This document shows, piece after piece, positions 53,198-63,459 of a DNA stretch of 64,000 nucleotides. The DNA is taken from assembly GCF_007558865.1 (NCBI RefSeq), contig NZ_VLPK01000002.1, positions 62,001 to 126,000 on the forward strand. The letters run 5' to 3'. The notes below the pieces were generated by a model. It did no database searches and was not told the origin of the DNA. It saw only the letters and a list, made by a program, of their open reading frames with translations. The first letter of the stretch is position 1; the number at the start of each line of letters is the position of its first letter. Source of the stretch: Mucilaginibacter corticis (GTDB lineage: Bacteria; Bacteroidota; Bacteroidia; Sphingobacteriales; Sphingobacteriaceae). The position numbers and the translations under genes are program-made.

Positions 53198-54301
53198 ATG
53201 CGTATTGCTGCTTTTGGCTTTCGGTCTATCCCCTTGGCAAAAGGTGCTGCAGGAGCAGATAAATTTGCCCTCGAATTATTTCCCCGCCTTGTAAACCGCG
53301 GCCATAGTGTGCTTGCTTATAACCGCCGTTATCCTGACGTATTTGTTGATGTTGATGAATATAAAGGCGTAAAAATAAAGACCTTTAAAACCAGCGCTAA
53401 AAAGGGCTTGGATACACTGGTACACTCTTGTAAATGCACATTTGATATTATTTTTAACAACACTGCCGATATTGTACATATACAAAATGGCGGTAACAGT
53501 ATCTGGGCGATACCCTTACGTTTATTTGGTAAGAAAGTGTTTATAAGCCAGGATGGCGTAGACTGGAAACGCGACAAATGGCCCTGGTATGGTAAGTTAT
53601 ATTTACGTTTTTCGGCGTATTTGACGGCCCATTTGCCCAATGAGGTCATATTTGATAATGTGATAGCAAAAAAGCTGTTTGAAGATAAATTTAAAAAAAA
53701 CTATAAGTTTATACCATTTGGCAGCGAGGTAGAGGCAGGAACAAGCGACACCGATATTTTAGAAAGACTGGGGCTTGAAAAAGGCAGTTATTATCTTTTT
53801 GTTGGCCGATTTATACCCGACAAAGGCCTGCATTATCTTATACCCGCATTTAAAAATTCCGGGTCTAAGAAAAAGCTGTTGCTGATAGGCGGATCGCCCA
53901 ATCCCTCGTCATACGAAAAACAGCTGATGGACATGGCGGATAGCCAGGTGATCTTTCCGGGATATGTTTATGGCAATGATACCAACACCTTGATGGTAAA
54001 TTCATATTGCTACATTCAACCATCGGATGTTGAAGGTTTATCGCCGGTTGTACTGACGGTTATGGGGCTTAACGTTCCGCTGATCGTAAGTGACATAGAA
54101 GAGAATCAGTACGCGGTAAACGGTACCGCCCGGATGTTTGAAAAAGGCAATATCAAGTCGTTGACCGAAGAAATAAACTATTGCGAGAACAACTATCCGG
54201 AAATGTTGAAACTGGCTCAAAAGGCCTCAGAACGCGCGCTGAGCGCATTTAATTGGGAAAAGGTAGCCGATGAACACGTAGAGGTGTTTTTAAACAGCTA
54301 A
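53198..54301 (+). CDS. GT4 glycosyltransferase
   Basis: 367 residues, GT-B fold. Signs are MRIAAFGFRSIPLAKGAAGADKFALELFPRLVNRGHSV at the N-terminus, YYLFVGRFIPDKGLHYLIPAF and PSDVEGLSPVVLTVMGLNVPLIVSDI, where the E-x7-E pattern is degenerate (EGLSPVVL then MG). The loss of the second Glu is unusual. It probably transfers a sugar in the second cluster. It converges with the next gene with a 4-bp overlap. Confidence 0.83.
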   Translation: MRIAAFGFRSIPLAKGAAGADKFALELFPRLVNRGHSVLAYNRRYPDVFVDVDEYKGVKIKTFKTSAKKGLDTLVHSCKCTFDIIFNNTADIVHIQNGGNSIWAIPLRLFGKKVFISQDGVDWKRDKWPWYGKLYLRFSAYLTAHLPNEVIFDNVIAKKLFEDKFKKNYKFIPFGSEVEAGTSDTDILERLGLEKGSYYLFVGRFIPDKGLHYLIPAFKNSGSKKKLLLIGGSPNPSSYEKQLMDMADSQVIFPGYVYGNDTNTLMVNSYCYIQPSDVEGLSPVVLTVMGLNVPLIVSDIEENQYAVNGTARMFEKGNIKSLTEEINYCENNYPEMLKLAQKASERALSAFNWEKVADEHVEVFLNS

Positions 54302-55428
54302 ACAGCTTTCTTGAACACTTCAATAAGTTGCAGGGCCGTGTTATGCCACGAGAATAATTTAAGCCGCTCTATGCCTTTACTACTCAAGTCATCACGAAGT
54401 TGCTTATCATCCAAAACCAGTTTTATTTTTGTACTCATATCATCGGTATCAAACGGATCAAATGATAATACCGCATTGCCGCCAACTTCGGGCAGGCAGG
54501 TATTATTAGCTACAAGCACAGGTAATCCATAACTAAAAGCCTCTAACACAGGTATGCCAAAGCCTTCGTTTACCGACGGGAATACATACACCAAGGCGTT
54601 TTTATAAAGCAAGCCCAGTTGGGTGTTTGATAAATAGCCGGTAATAATAACATCCTGCTGTAGTTTAGCATCTGCAATGGAATTAATTATTTGCTGATAG
54701 TCGGTATCTGTTTGCGTGGATGGGGTAGGGCCCGCCAATACAAGCTTTAATCCCGGATAACCGGATGCCTTGATCTCAGCGAAAGCTTTTATTAAGGCCG
54801 GGATGTTTTTCCTTTTAAACATGGACCCTACATGCAGCAGATAAGATTGAGGATTTAAAGAAAACGAGTTTAGCAATTGGTTCGCATCCTCCGCATTCAA
54901 GTTATCAGCCAATGTTTTTGGCCCTTCGGGGATAACAACCAGCTTTTCATTGCCGATGCCTGTGTAATGATTGATCTGCTTCTTTGCCCAGGCAGATGGG
55001 GTTACTACAAAAGGCGACCTTTTTGCAGCAGGAATAGCCGTTTTTTTATACAACCACAGCCAAAGCCTGCCATAGTTTTGCGGCGTTTCAAAAAAGAAAG
55101 CGTCATGAAAAACGGGGATGGTTTTATATCCCAAGTGTACCAGCGGGACAAAATTATCGGTACAAAAAATCACGTCGCACCCCTTAAAAAAAGCTTTTAA
55201 GGGCAGTACAATCTGTTTCCATAATTGGTAACGGGCATGCTCCGTTAGTTTTAACAATTTATTACTACCGGTATAAACCGGGATCGAGGTATCTAAAAAA
55301 CAGAAGCGAAGGCCGTCAGTTTCTAACTTTTTAAATTCGATATATAACTCTTCCAAATAAGTACGTGTACCGGTTTTAGCTAACCTGAGGTCGCGTACAT
55401 CAACAGCTATTTTTAACGGCTTAGGCAT
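54298..55428 (-). CDS. GT4 glycosyltransferase
   Basis: 376 residues: MPKPLKIAVDVRDLRLAKTGTRTYLEELYIEFKKL, then FHDAFFFETPQNYG, LLHVGSMFKRKNIPALIKAFAEIKA and the E-x7-E motif EGFGIPVLEAFSYGLPVLVANNTCLPEVGG. This is the mannosyltransferase-like GT4 group (WbaZ/PimB-type). It begins a minus-strand run of five genes (54298-59698), with overlaps that suggest an operon read from 59698 down. Confidence 0.87.
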   Translation of the reverse strand: MPKPLKIAVDVRDLRLAKTGTRTYLEELYIEFKKLETDGLRFCFLDTSIPVYTGSNKLLKLTEHARYQLWKQIVLPLKAFFKGCDVIFCTDNFVPLVHLGYKTIPVFHDAFFFETPQNYGRLWLWLYKKTAIPAAKRSPFVVTPSAWAKKQINHYTGIGNEKLVVIPEGPKTLADNLNAEDANQLLNSFSLNPQSYLLHVGSMFKRKNIPALIKAFAEIKASGYPGLKLVLAGPTPSTQTDTDYQQIINSIADAKLQQDVIITGYLSNTQLGLLYKNALVYVFPSVNEGFGIPVLEAFSYGLPVLVANNTCLPEVGGNAVLSFDPFDTDDMSTKIKLVLDDKQLRDDLSSKGIERLKLFSWHNTALQLIEVFKKAV

Positions 55429-55431
55429 TGA

Positions 55432-56130
55432 TTAGTTCGCGTCCCTGCTTTTTATTACTTTGGCCGGCACACCCGCTACTATTGAATTTGCGGGCACCGA
55501 TTTGGTAACCACACTACCGGCGGCTATCACACAGCCATCGCCAATGGTTACGCCTGCCAGTATGGTTACACCGCCGCCCAGCCAGCAATTATTGCCTATA
55601 ACCGTAGGTTGCTTACTAACGCCCTGTGCTTTTATGGTTTGCGACAGGTCTGAAAAATTATGATTCTCTGAAAATACCTGTATGTTGGGTCCGGTTATTA
55701 CATCATTGCCAATGGTAATGCCGCCCTGTCCGGCTAAAAAGGCACGGGCGCCAATACCTGTACGGTCGCCAATGGTAATGCCGGTCCCTTTTTGGGCTAT
55801 TATGCCGGTGCAAAATAATATCGAGTCGCGCGCTATGGATATATCGTCGCCGAACGTAATGCCGTCGAATGATAAAGCGTTGATACTTACATTGTCATCC
55901 AGTATCAGGTTTTTACCCGCTATAACCTGGTAACCGTGTCTAACCTTAACATGAGTACCCACAAAAACAAAGCCCACCGATTTTTTTAAGAATGGTTTTA
56001 AAAACAATCCCCTTATCACCTGGAAAAACCTGACCCAGGCGATACTAAAAAGATCGCGGCCCGAGTGGGGGCTTTCCCACTTATAGTCAGGGTCTTTCTT
56101 TAGCGTTTTTATGAGTTTCTCAATGATCAT
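55432..56130 (-). CDS. Left-handed beta-helix acyltransferase
   Basis: 232 residues. The hexapeptide repeats are plain ([52 protein letters not shown], and [52 protein letters not shown]). It resembles the WcaF/WcaB-type colanic acid and serine acetyltransferase fold. The His in FSENHNFSD is the likely catalytic base. It overlaps the upstream polymerase-like gene by 11 bp. Confidence 0.86.
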   Translation of the reverse strand: MIIEKLIKTLKKDPDYKWESPHSGRDLFSIAWVRFFQVIRGLFLKPFLKKSVGFVFVGTHVKVRHGYQVIAGKNLILDDNVSINALSFDGITFGDDISIARDSILFCTGIIAQKGTGITIGDRTGIGARAFLAGQGGITIGNDVITGPNIQVFSENHNFSDLSQTIKAQGVSKQPTVIGNNCWLGGGVTILAGVTIGDGCVIAAGSVVTKSVPANSIVAGVPAKVIKSRDAN

Positions 56131-57514
56131 TTGCCGGTTGTAATTGAGGTCTTAAAGGATACATGATCATACTGATCAATATGCCGGATAAAAACCAGTT
56201 CATATATGACAGGTAGGACGATGATTCAACTTCGGATGTTAACATGGGGATGAAAAAACCAACCTTTATTAAAAAAACAGCCATACATATTTTTCGTTCT
56301 TTGCCTTTTAACAGGGGCAGCCATTTTAAACACGTTTTAATAAACATTACATAAATGGCCAGGTATAAAAGTAAGGCAATTACACCAGCCTGCACCCCGA
56401 TAATGATAAATTGATTCTCGCCGCCCACGTTTTCGCCCAACGAACCGGCCACCCGTCCAGATGTACCCAGGCCCAAACCAAGCGGGTGCGCTATCATAGA
56501 CATGATACCTTCAACCCATTGTACCAGGTGGCCAACGCTTGATGGATCGCTAAAATCTACCGTGTTCATTAAAACGGCAATAAGCCCGTTATGGTTATTA
56601 TTTTCAAACTGGGTGAACAGGTAGATCAAATAAACAGCTACCAGGCCTACACCCACGTGTACCGTGCCGGTGATGTACTTTTTCTTAGTTACCAGCGCGT
56701 AAATATAAATGATAAAGAAATAAGCGACTAACGGCGCCCGTGATAAGGCGAATATGATGGAAAGAAATGAAGCTATGATGGCCAGTACGCCAATGCTTGT
56801 AGGTTTAAACTTATTATCGTCGCGTGTGTATAGCGCCGCTATAACTGATAATGCCAGCAGGGTAGCGGCCGCATGTTCAAGCGGGTTATTAAAAAAACTG
56901 GCAAAGCGCCGCAGCCCGCTATCCGAGTCGAACGTTGTGCTTAAACCAAAAACACCGCTCGGTTCAATATTAAAAAAGTAATAACAATAGTCGGCGTACC
57001 CGGTAAACAATTGCAGTTGCTGCTGCATAGCTACCTCAACTAACAAAACTGCGCCTGCGGCGATGGTTAACAGAATAATGTAATTGAAATATTTGTTGAC
57101 GAAGATGGATTTAGGATCTGACAGGCGGCCCGCGAAATATACCACGATATAAAAAGACGTGCTTTTAAAAGCCAGCAGGCGGTCAACAAAGCCCTGGTCG
57201 CCAATGGGTAAAATGGCGTAAATGAAGGTATATACTAAAAAGGAAAGAATAGCGTAATCTAACAGGTGGAACCTGGGCCTGTACCTCAAACTCAAAATGT
57301 TTAAGGTAAGCACGCTTAATACCAGGATCTCTTTAAAAAACTGGAAAACAGGGATCAAGCTTTTAAAGCCCATCATAAACGCTACAGACATTGCCGTAGT
57401 GTACATGGATAGCCCGAAAATTAAAAACAGCAGTATCCCCTCGGTACGGCCTTTGCAGACCTCTCTTACCGCCATTACAAACGAAACGAGATATATGAGT
57501 GGGAATATAAACAT
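56120..57514 (-). CDS. O-antigen ligase/polymerase-like membrane protein (WaaL/Wzy)
   Basis: 464 residues with about eleven membrane helices. A large periplasmic loop (about residues 270-345: [58 protein letters not shown]) is typical of the Wzy_C/O-antigen ligase family. It would join or polymerise repeat units in the periplasm. This is the second such protein in the window, consistent with a separate second glycan pathway. Confidence 0.8.
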   Translation of the reverse strand: MFIFPLIYLVSFVMAVREVCKGRTEGILLFLIFGLSMYTTAMSVAFMMGFKSLIPVFQFFKEILVLSVLTLNILSLRYRPRFHLLDYAILSFLVYTFIYAILPIGDQGFVDRLLAFKSTSFYIVVYFAGRLSDPKSIFVNKYFNYIILLTIAAGAVLLVEVAMQQQLQLFTGYADYCYYFFNIEPSGVFGLSTTFDSDSGLRRFASFFNNPLEHAAATLLALSVIAALYTRDDNKFKPTSIGVLAIIASFLSIIFALSRAPLVAYFFIIYIYALVTKKKYITGTVHVGVGLVAVYLIYLFTQFENNNHNGLIAVLMNTVDFSDPSSVGHLVQWVEGIMSMIAHPLGLGLGTSGRVAGSLGENVGGENQFIIIGVQAGVIALLLYLAIYVMFIKTCLKWLPLLKGKERKICMAVFLIKVGFFIPMLTSEVESSSYLSYMNWFLSGILISMIMYPLRPQLQPANDH

Positions 57515-57516
57515 GC

Positions 57517-58446
57517 TTACCGGATGCTGCTATTAGTGGGCGACCAAATTTGATCGCCTGGTGTAAAAATACCTTCTTTTAAACCCTTCATCAAAAGCCT
57601 TGCTTTTTCTTTACGTCCCCGCAATATAAAATAGGCTAATAAAGCAAGATAATAAAAGCCATTGTAAATAAGGTTTACCGGGTAATAAGCCGTCAACGCG
57701 TAGCGCCTTAAAAACCAGATATGGTTACGGCTGATGTAATAATGAATAACCGGGCTTAAAAAACCTTCCTTTTTTTCAACTTTGGCCGATACACCTGCCT
57801 CGTGGTACATCTTGCACGCCGGTAAATAATGCAGCTCATAACCCAGATCGCGTAAGCGAAAAGATAGCTCGACATCCTCATAATACAAAAAAAATTGTTT
57901 GTTAAATAGGCCGCTCATGATTAAGGCCGAGTTACGGATCATCATACAGCAGCCCGTTACCCACTCAACAATTTTGTAAGTATTACTATCGGGTGTTTCG
58001 GTTGATGACCTGGTTACACCTAACAGCGAGTTAAAGCTGCCTTCGCCGTTCCAGATACGGGTTCTGTCGTGCATCCAGTAAATGGCAGGTTGTACGGCCG
58101 CGGCGTGTGAATAATTGTCCAGGTGTGTTTTAAGGCCGGTTACCAGGTCTTCATCAACCAGGGTATCCGTATTCATCACCAGCGAATAAGTGTAGCAATT
58201 ATTAATACTATATACCAGCCCCTTGTTATTCCCTTCAGCAAAGCCGAGGTTCTCTTTATTGTCGATATAGATAAGGTTGGGAAATTGCGCTTTAAGCAAT
58301 GCCAATGAATTATCTGTCGACCCGTTATCTGCCACGATGATATCAAACAACTGCTCATCGCAGTATTGCAGCAATGATAAAATACAGTTTGCCGTATGTG
58401 CGGGTGTATTCCAGTTAAGCAGTATCAGCGCTACAGGTTTAGACAT
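57517..58446 (-). CDS. Glycosyltransferase family 2 (rhamnosyltransferase-like)
   Basis: 309 residues, GT-A. VALILLNWNTPAHTANCILSLLQYCDE opens the Rossmann-like domain. DIIVADNGSTDNSL, NLGFAEGNNKG, SLVMNTDTLVDEDLV (the DxD-type motif) and LYYEDVELSFRLRDLGYELHYLPACKMYHEAG match WbbL-type rhamnosyltransferases. The rfbD/rfbA genes nearby (60721-62449) would supply dTDP-rhamnose. It overlaps the flippase gene by 8 bp. Confidence 0.86.
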   Translation of the reverse strand: MSKPVALILLNWNTPAHTANCILSLLQYCDEQLFDIIVADNGSTDNSLALLKAQFPNLIYIDNKENLGFAEGNNKGLVYSINNCYTYSLVMNTDTLVDEDLVTGLKTHLDNYSHAAAVQPAIYWMHDRTRIWNGEGSFNSLLGVTRSSTETPDSNTYKIVEWVTGCCMMIRNSALIMSGLFNKQFFLYYEDVELSFRLRDLGYELHYLPACKMYHEAGVSAKVEKKEGFLSPVIHYYISRNHIWFLRRYALTAYYPVNLIYNGFYYLALLAYFILRGRKEKARLLMKGLKEGIFTPGDQIWSPTNSSIR

Positions 58447-59698
58447 TTTGAACCGGCGATTTTTTTATAACATATTCATACATAACCGAGGCGCTAAGCT
58501 CAATAATAAGCGTGAAAGAAGCTATCAGCAAATTATTACCGGTAGCTACCAACGCAAATGCTGCCCCAGCTGCTACAAAAATTAAAATTACGGCAATTTT
58601 AAACAGGTACACGTTTTTGCTTTTTAAAAGCATATCGAGCACGCTGAATACATTTAATGCCGACACTACCGGCACAAAGGCCATAACCCTTAACACCATA
58701 ACCGCGTCGGCATTGTGTTTTTTTGACAGGATAAATATGATCAGGTCTGCCAGTATAAAAATTACGATAGCGCCTGCTGAGAATATGCCTGCAAACAAGT
58801 ATTTAGACCGTTTGCGGTACGCATCCCATGCGGTTGCGCTTTGTTTATAGGTATTTACCGCGTTTGGATAAACCGCGTTACTAACTATGTTAAGCAGGTT
58901 GCGGCACTGGCCTATAAACCTGTCGCATAAAGTATAAGCACCCAATAAACTTGAATTATGCCACTCTAACGCAAATATGATGATAGATTGCTGCAGGTTG
59001 GCCGAAATATTATTTACAGTAAGATAAAAATTGTCTTTCGCTATGGTCAGCAGGTCAGTTTTTAGCGGAATATAAAAGCTTAATTTAAAATTACGGGCAA
59101 AATAGATCAACAGCCCTAAGTAGGTAACAACATTGCCTGTCCCTAAAATAAAATTGACCCAACCGGCATCGGCGGGCGCTTTTATAAAAACTAAAATAGC
59201 CAACACCGCAGCAATGTTTGATACCAGGTTCCAGATATTAAATATCCTGATCTTTTCAATACCTATAAAAAAGCATAGCGGATTAAATACCTCGGCCAAA
59301 ACAACAGGGGTTGCCAGTACAATATAGTTGTAGCTGCCGGCATGCAGCCAGTAAAAGCCGATTAGTCCTAAAAGAAACAGAGAGAAAATGATGATGCGGA
59401 TCCATAACGTGCCTGAAAATACCGCGCTCAATTTTTCAGTGTCAGCAAGATTAAAAGCAACATCTTTTACGCCCGATTGCCCGGTGCCATAGTTGATAAT
59501 GGTGCCAGCAAGTGTTGAAAAACGATAAGCGAACATGATCATGCCAAAACCCGCGATACCAACATTACCGGTTATAATGCGGATAGTAATGAACAGCAAT
59601 AATATGTTAGAGATCTGTATACTGCTTAAATTAAGGAAGTTGGATAGGATATTAGTGGCCCTTAACTTTTTGTAAGACTCTTTTACGCGTTGTTTCAA
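58439..59698 (-). CDS. Oligosaccharide flippase (Wzx-like, second copy)
   Basis: 419 residues with about twelve hydrophobic helices (LSSIQISNILLLFITIRIITGNVGIAGFGMIMFAYRFSTLAGTIINYGTGQSGVKDVAFNL). It matches the MATE/PST polysaccharide transporters. It is the first gene of a five-gene minus-strand run. A -7 element (TAAATTTG) at 59721-59728 lies about 23 nt upstream of its start. Confidence 0.84.
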   Translation of the reverse strand: MKQRVKESYKKLRATNILSNFLNLSSIQISNILLLFITIRIITGNVGIAGFGMIMFAYRFSTLAGTIINYGTGQSGVKDVAFNLADTEKLSAVFSGTLWIRIIIFSLFLLGLIGFYWLHAGSYNYIVLATPVVLAEVFNPLCFFIGIEKIRIFNIWNLVSNIAAVLAILVFIKAPADAGWVNFILGTGNVVTYLGLLIYFARNFKLSFYIPLKTDLLTIAKDNFYLTVNNISANLQQSIIIFALEWHNSSLLGAYTLCDRFIGQCRNLLNIVSNAVYPNAVNTYKQSATAWDAYRKRSKYLFAGIFSAGAIVIFILADLIIFILSKKHNADAVMVLRVMAFVPVVSALNVFSVLDMLLKSKNVYLFKIAVILIFVAAGAAFALVATGNNLLIASFTLIIELSASVMYEYVIKKSPVQNV

Positions 59699-59720
59699 AT
59701 GTTACAGATTGATAGCAAAG

Positions 59721-59728
59721 CAAATTTA
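59721..59728 (-). promoter_or_regulatory. Candidate -7 element of the 59698-to-54298 operon
   Basis: TAAATTTG on the minus strand fully matches TAnnTTTG, about 22 nt before the flippase ATG. The -33 position (TGT at an 18-bp spacing) is weak. Confidence 0.45.
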
Positions 59729-59853
59729 ACTTAATTTATTATATTCACAGGCAGGGCATTTATTATACCGGTTATATAAAACAATATCAGTGGCATTATT
59801 ATTTACATTATTCTGTGTGGTATAATTATCTTCGCACATCAATACTATAATTT

Positions 59854-60675
59854 ATGAATTTTCTTAACCCTGCTATAAAAGATCTTAAACAATTTGGTAA
59901 GGATAAACATGAGGAATATATAAACGCGGCACCTTTCCCCAACATCGTAATTGATGATTTTTTTGATGAGAAATTTTTGAGCAAAATAGTCGCCGATTTC
60001 CCGGACCTTTCAAAGCAGCAGGATGTTAAGGTTTACGATAATCAGAACGAAAAAAAATACGAAGCCAAAGGCGAAAAGTATTTTAGTGATGATACCAAGC
60101 AATTTGCCCACTACCTGAACTCGCAGCCGATGCTGGATTTTTTGCAGGAACTTACCGGTATAAAAGAGACCCTTACATCCGACCCATATTTTGTAGGCGG
60201 CGGGTATCATGAAATTAAACCCGGCGGTTTACTAAAAGTGCATGCTGATTTTAACAAGCACGAATTTTTGAAGCTGGACAGGCGCATCAACCTTTTAGTG
60301 TATTTAAACAAGGACTGGGAAGAAAGTTACGGGGGGCATTTCGAGTTATGGGACAGGGAAATGAAACAATCGCACAAAAAAATATTGCCTGTATTTAACC
60401 GCGTGGCCATATTTTCAACTACCGATTTTTCATACCACGGCCACCCCGACCCGCTTACCTGCCCGCCTGATCGTAGCCGAAAATCAATGGCGCTGTATTA
60501 TTACAGCAACGGCCGCCCAAAATCTGAGATAAGTGACAGGGCGCATGCCACGCTTTTTAAAGGCCGCGCAGGACAAAATGACGAAGTGACAAAAGAACCC
60601 ATCACCTTTAAAGATGTTGTGCGCGAAATAACCCCGCCAATATTATTAAAAACTATAAAACAAATAATACGGTAA
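59854..60675 (+). CDS. 2-oxoglutarate/Fe(II) oxygenase (prolyl 4-hydroxylase-like)
   Basis: 273 residues. The double-stranded beta helix shows the iron ligands His-x-Asp in KVHADFN (around residue 130), the distal His in FSYHGHPDPL, and Arg in SRKSMALYYY for 2-oxoglutarate. LLVYLNKDWEESYGGHFELWD is characteristic of the 2OG-FeII_Oxy_3 family. Such proteins sit beside sugar genes in some capsule loci and may hydroxylate a sugar or protein; the substrate is unknown. It stands just before rfbD. Confidence 0.85.
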   Translation: MNFLNPAIKDLKQFGKDKHEEYINAAPFPNIVIDDFFDEKFLSKIVADFPDLSKQQDVKVYDNQNEKKYEAKGEKYFSDDTKQFAHYLNSQPMLDFLQELTGIKETLTSDPYFVGGGYHEIKPGGLLKVHADFNKHEFLKLDRRINLLVYLNKDWEESYGGHFELWDREMKQSHKKILPVFNRVAIFSTTDFSYHGHPDPLTCPPDRSRKSMALYYYSNGRPKSEISDRAHATLFKGRAGQNDEVTKEPITFKDVVREITPPILLKTIKQIIR

Positions 60676-60720
60676 ATTCAATCGTAAATTACATCTTTGT
60701 TAAGCTAACTATTTATCATA

Positions 60721-61578
60721 ATGAGTACTATCGTTGTTTTTGGAGCCTCGGGCCAGTTAGGGCAGTGCATAAAATATGTATCAGGCCTAAAAGGATTAAC
60801 CAATGTGGTTTTCCCGCCCGAGTCTGAAGCAAATATCCTGGATGTTGAAGGTTTAGATAAAATTTTTGGTCAGTATAAACCTGCTTATGTTATCAATTGC
60901 GCGGCTTACACCGCTGTTGATAAGGCCGAGGATGACCAGGAACTTGCCGAAAAGATCAACAACACCGGCGCATATAACCTGGCTGTTAAATGTAAAAGCT
61001 ATGGCGCTGTACTGATCCATATCTCAACAGATTTTGTGTTTAAAGGCGATGTTGCCCGCCCGCTTACCGAAGTGGATGTAGCAAGCCCTATAAGTGTTTA
61101 CGGCCAAACCAAACTGGATGGCGAGGTAGCCATAGCATCGGTTTTGAAGGAACACTTTATTATCCGTACAGGCTGGCTGTATTCTGAGTTTGCCAACAAC
61201 TTTGTTAAAACCATGCTCAAGCTGGGCAGCGAGCGCGACGAACTTAAAATAATTGCCGACCAGGTTGGCACACCCACCTATGCTATTGACCTTACGGAGT
61301 TTTTCCTGATGATCATTAGCAGTGGCAGTACGGCTTACGGAATTTATCATTATGCCAACGAGGGCGTAACCTCATGGTTTGATTTTGCCCGTGCTGTATT
61401 TGATATTTCGGCAACGCAAGTAAAGGCAATCCCTATCCGTACAGATCAGTACCCTACAAAGGCTACCCGCCCAAGCTATTCTGTAATGGATAAAACTAAA
61501 GCAAAAGAAACATTTAACATCAAGATACCGTATTGGAGGGACAGCTTAATAAACTGTATAGCTAAACTTCAACAATAA
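60721..61578 (+). CDS. rfbD: dTDP-4-dehydrorhamnose reductase
   Basis: 285 residues. The Rossmann motif is GASGQLGQ (8-15), then [24 protein letters not shown] (the RmlD FxG signature) and the Tyr-x3-Lys of [10 protein letters not shown]. The last step of dTDP-L-rhamnose synthesis reduces dTDP-4-keto-L-rhamnose with NADPH. It is followed 10 bp later by rfbA. rfbB and rfbC are not in the window. Confidence 0.93.
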   Translation: MSTIVVFGASGQLGQCIKYVSGLKGLTNVVFPPESEANILDVEGLDKIFGQYKPAYVINCAAYTAVDKAEDDQELAEKINNTGAYNLAVKCKSYGAVLIHISTDFVFKGDVARPLTEVDVASPISVYGQTKLDGEVAIASVLKEHFIIRTGWLYSEFANNFVKTMLKLGSERDELKIIADQVGTPTYAIDLTEFFLMIISSGSTAYGIYHYANEGVTSWFDFARAVFDISATQVKAIPIRTDQYPTKATRPSYSVMDKTKAKETFNIKIPYWRDSLINCIAKLQQ

Positions 61579-61588
61579 CTTAAACCAC

Positions 61589-62449
61589 ATGAAAGGAATA
61601 ATCTTAGCAGGCGGATCAGGCACCCGGCTTTATCCTATAACCAAGGCCATAAGTAAGCAGTTAATGCCAATTTATGATAAGCCGATGATCTACTACCCCT
61701 TATCAGTATTGATGCTGGCCGGTATAAAAGAGATCTTAATAATTACTACTCCAGAGGATAACGAAAGCTTTAAACGCTTATTAGGCGACGGAAAAGAATT
61801 AGGCTGTAATTTTGAATACGCCGTACAAGCCGTACCTAACGGCCTTGCCCAAGCATTTGTAATAGGCGAAAAATTTATCGGTAATGATAAAGCGGCGCTT
61901 GTACTGGGCGATAACATTTTTTACGGCAGCGGTTTCAGTAAGCTGGTACAAAGCTTTAATGATGTAAACGGCGCGGCAGTTTTTGCCTACCCGGTTGCAG
62001 ACCCTGAGCGTTACGGTGTTGTTGAATTTGATAAAGATTTTAAAGCGCTATCAATCGAAGAAAAACCGTTAGAGCCAAAATCTAATTTTGCGGTGCCGGG
62101 CCTTTATTTTTATGATAACACGGTAATCGAGATAGCCAAAAACTTAAAACCATCGCCACGCGGCGAATACGAGATAACCGACGTAAATAAATATTATCTT
62201 GAAAAAGGTACTTTACAGGTAGGCGTAATGGACAGGGGCACAGCCTGGCTGGATACCGGTACGTTCGATTCGTTAAGCGATGCCAGCGAATTTGTGCGCG
62301 TAATTGAAAAACGCCAGGACACCAAAATCGGCTGTATCGAAGAAATTGCCTACCGTATGGGCTTTATTGATAAAGATCAGTTAGCCAGTTTGGCACAACG
62401 TTATATAAAAAGCGGTTACGGCCAGTATTTGTTAAGACTGCTTAAATAA
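61589..62449 (+). CDS. rfbA: Glucose-1-phosphate thymidylyltransferase
   Basis: 286 residues: [46 protein letters not shown] carries the nucleotidyltransferase signature GGxGTRLxPxTxxxxKxLx[11 protein letters not shown] holds the Mg-binding Asp, and [23 protein letters not shown] and [17 protein letters not shown] are standard RfbA segments. It makes dTDP-glucose from dTTP and glucose-1-phosphate, the first step of the rhamnose pathway. It is the last gene before a GC-rich hairpin element. Confidence 0.95.
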   Translation: MKGIILAGGSGTRLYPITKAISKQLMPIYDKPMIYYPLSVLMLAGIKEILIITTPEDNESFKRLLGDGKELGCNFEYAVQAVPNGLAQAFVIGEKFIGNDKAALVLGDNIFYGSGFSKLVQSFNDVNGAAVFAYPVADPERYGVVEFDKDFKALSIEEKPLEPKSNFAVPGLYFYDNTVIEIAKNLKPSPRGEYEITDVNKYYLEKGTLQVGVMDRGTAWLDTGTFDSLSDASEFVRVIEKRQDTKIGCIEEIAYRMGFIDKDQLASLAQRYIKSGYGQYLLRLLK

Positions 62450-62462
62450 GAATTACTTTATT

Positions 62463-62515
62463 ATGTCCACGCAGGGTCTCCTGAAAGGGACCCTGCGATG
62501 CGACGTAGTGAACAT
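62463..62515. repeat. GC-rich hairpin element between rfbA and miaA
   Basis: CGCAGGGTC (62470-62478) pairs with GACCCTGCG (62489-62497). The outer TTATGT and ACATAA (about 62461-62466 and 62512-62517) make a second nested stem. No U-run follows, so it is more like a palindromic repeat than a simple terminator, though it lies where two convergent genes end. Confidence 0.5.
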
Positions 62516-62517
62516 AA

Positions 62518-63459
62518 CTATTCTTCCCTCAACAACTCATCAACCATTTCAGGTTGCACATCATCCGGCTTTAGCCAGTGCATTTGCTGATCCTTTCTGA
62601 ACCAGGTGAGCTGCCTTTTTGCAAAGCGGCGGGTATTTTGTTTAATCAGGCTGATGGCTTGGTCGAAGTCGGTTTTGCCGTCAAAATAATCAAACAGCTC
62701 GCTGTAGCCAACAGTATTTAAAGCGTTAAGATAGCGGTAGGGGGTAAGTGCTCTCACCTCGTCAATCAATCCCTGTTGTACCATGTCATCAACCCGTTTG
62801 TTTATGCGGTCGTATAATAACTCTCGGGGCAGGTCTAACCCGATCTTTAAGATATTAAACGGGCGTGTATTTACTGTCGCTTTGCGGTATGACGAAAATG
62901 GATTGCCCGTACTCCTGAAAACCTCAAGCGCCCTTATAATCCTTTGCGGGTTGCTCAGGTCAACTTCGTTGTAATAATCGGGGTCGGCTGTTTTTAGTTC
63001 TTCCTGTAGCGCCGCGATGCCTTTTTCTTCAAACTCAAAGTTTAATTGTTCCCTGATGCCTTCGTCAGCCTGGGGGATCTCATCAAAACCCTCGCACAGC
63101 GCCTTGATGTATAAACCTGAGCCGCCAACCAGGATTACTTTGTCATGCGATTTAAAAAGATCATCCAAAAGGGCAAGACCCTCTTTCTCAAAATCGCCAA
63201 CAGAAAATGGGTCGGTTATAGCATGCGAATCGATAAAATAATGCTTAACCTCGGCTAATTCTATCCAGGTGGGTTTGGCTGTGCCGATAGACATCTCCTT
63301 ATAAAATTGCCGTGAATCTGCCGATACCACTACCGTTTTATAGTGTTGCGCCAGCCTGATACCCGCAGCAGTTTTACCCGACGCGGTAGGCCCGGCAATT
63401 ACTATCAGGGTTTTTGTAGTCGACAGTCCATGGTCCATAGTTTGCAGTCCATAGTCCAT
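62518..63459 (-). CDS. miaA: tRNA dimethylallyltransferase
   Basis: 313 residues. MiaA attaches a dimethylallyl group to N6 of A37 in tRNAs reading UNN codons. The P-loop is GPTASGKTAAG (about 23-33), followed by VVSADSRQFYKEMSIGTAKPT (D-S-R-Q is a catalytic and substrate-binding set), VGGSGLYIKAL, NPQRIIRALEV and ARRFAKRQLTWFRK near the end. The first 15 residues (MDYGLQTMDHGLSTT) lie in the iterated-word repeat at 63416-63528; an internal Met (first base 63438) is an alternative start. Minus strand, convergent with rfbA. Confidence 0.95.
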   Translation of the reverse strand: MDYGLQTMDHGLSTTKTLIVIAGPTASGKTAAGIRLAQHYKTVVVSADSRQFYKEMSIGTAKPTWIELAEVKHYFIDSHAITDPFSVGDFEKEGLALLDDLFKSHDKVILVGGSGLYIKALCEGFDEIPQADEGIREQLNFEFEEKGIAALQEELKTADPDYYNEVDLSNPQRIIRALEVFRSTGNPFSSYRKATVNTRPFNILKIGLDLPRELLYDRINKRVDDMVQQGLIDEVRALTPYRYLNALNTVGYSELFDYFDGKTDFDQAISLIKQNTRRFAKRQLTWFRKDQQMHWLKPDDVQPEMVDELLREE

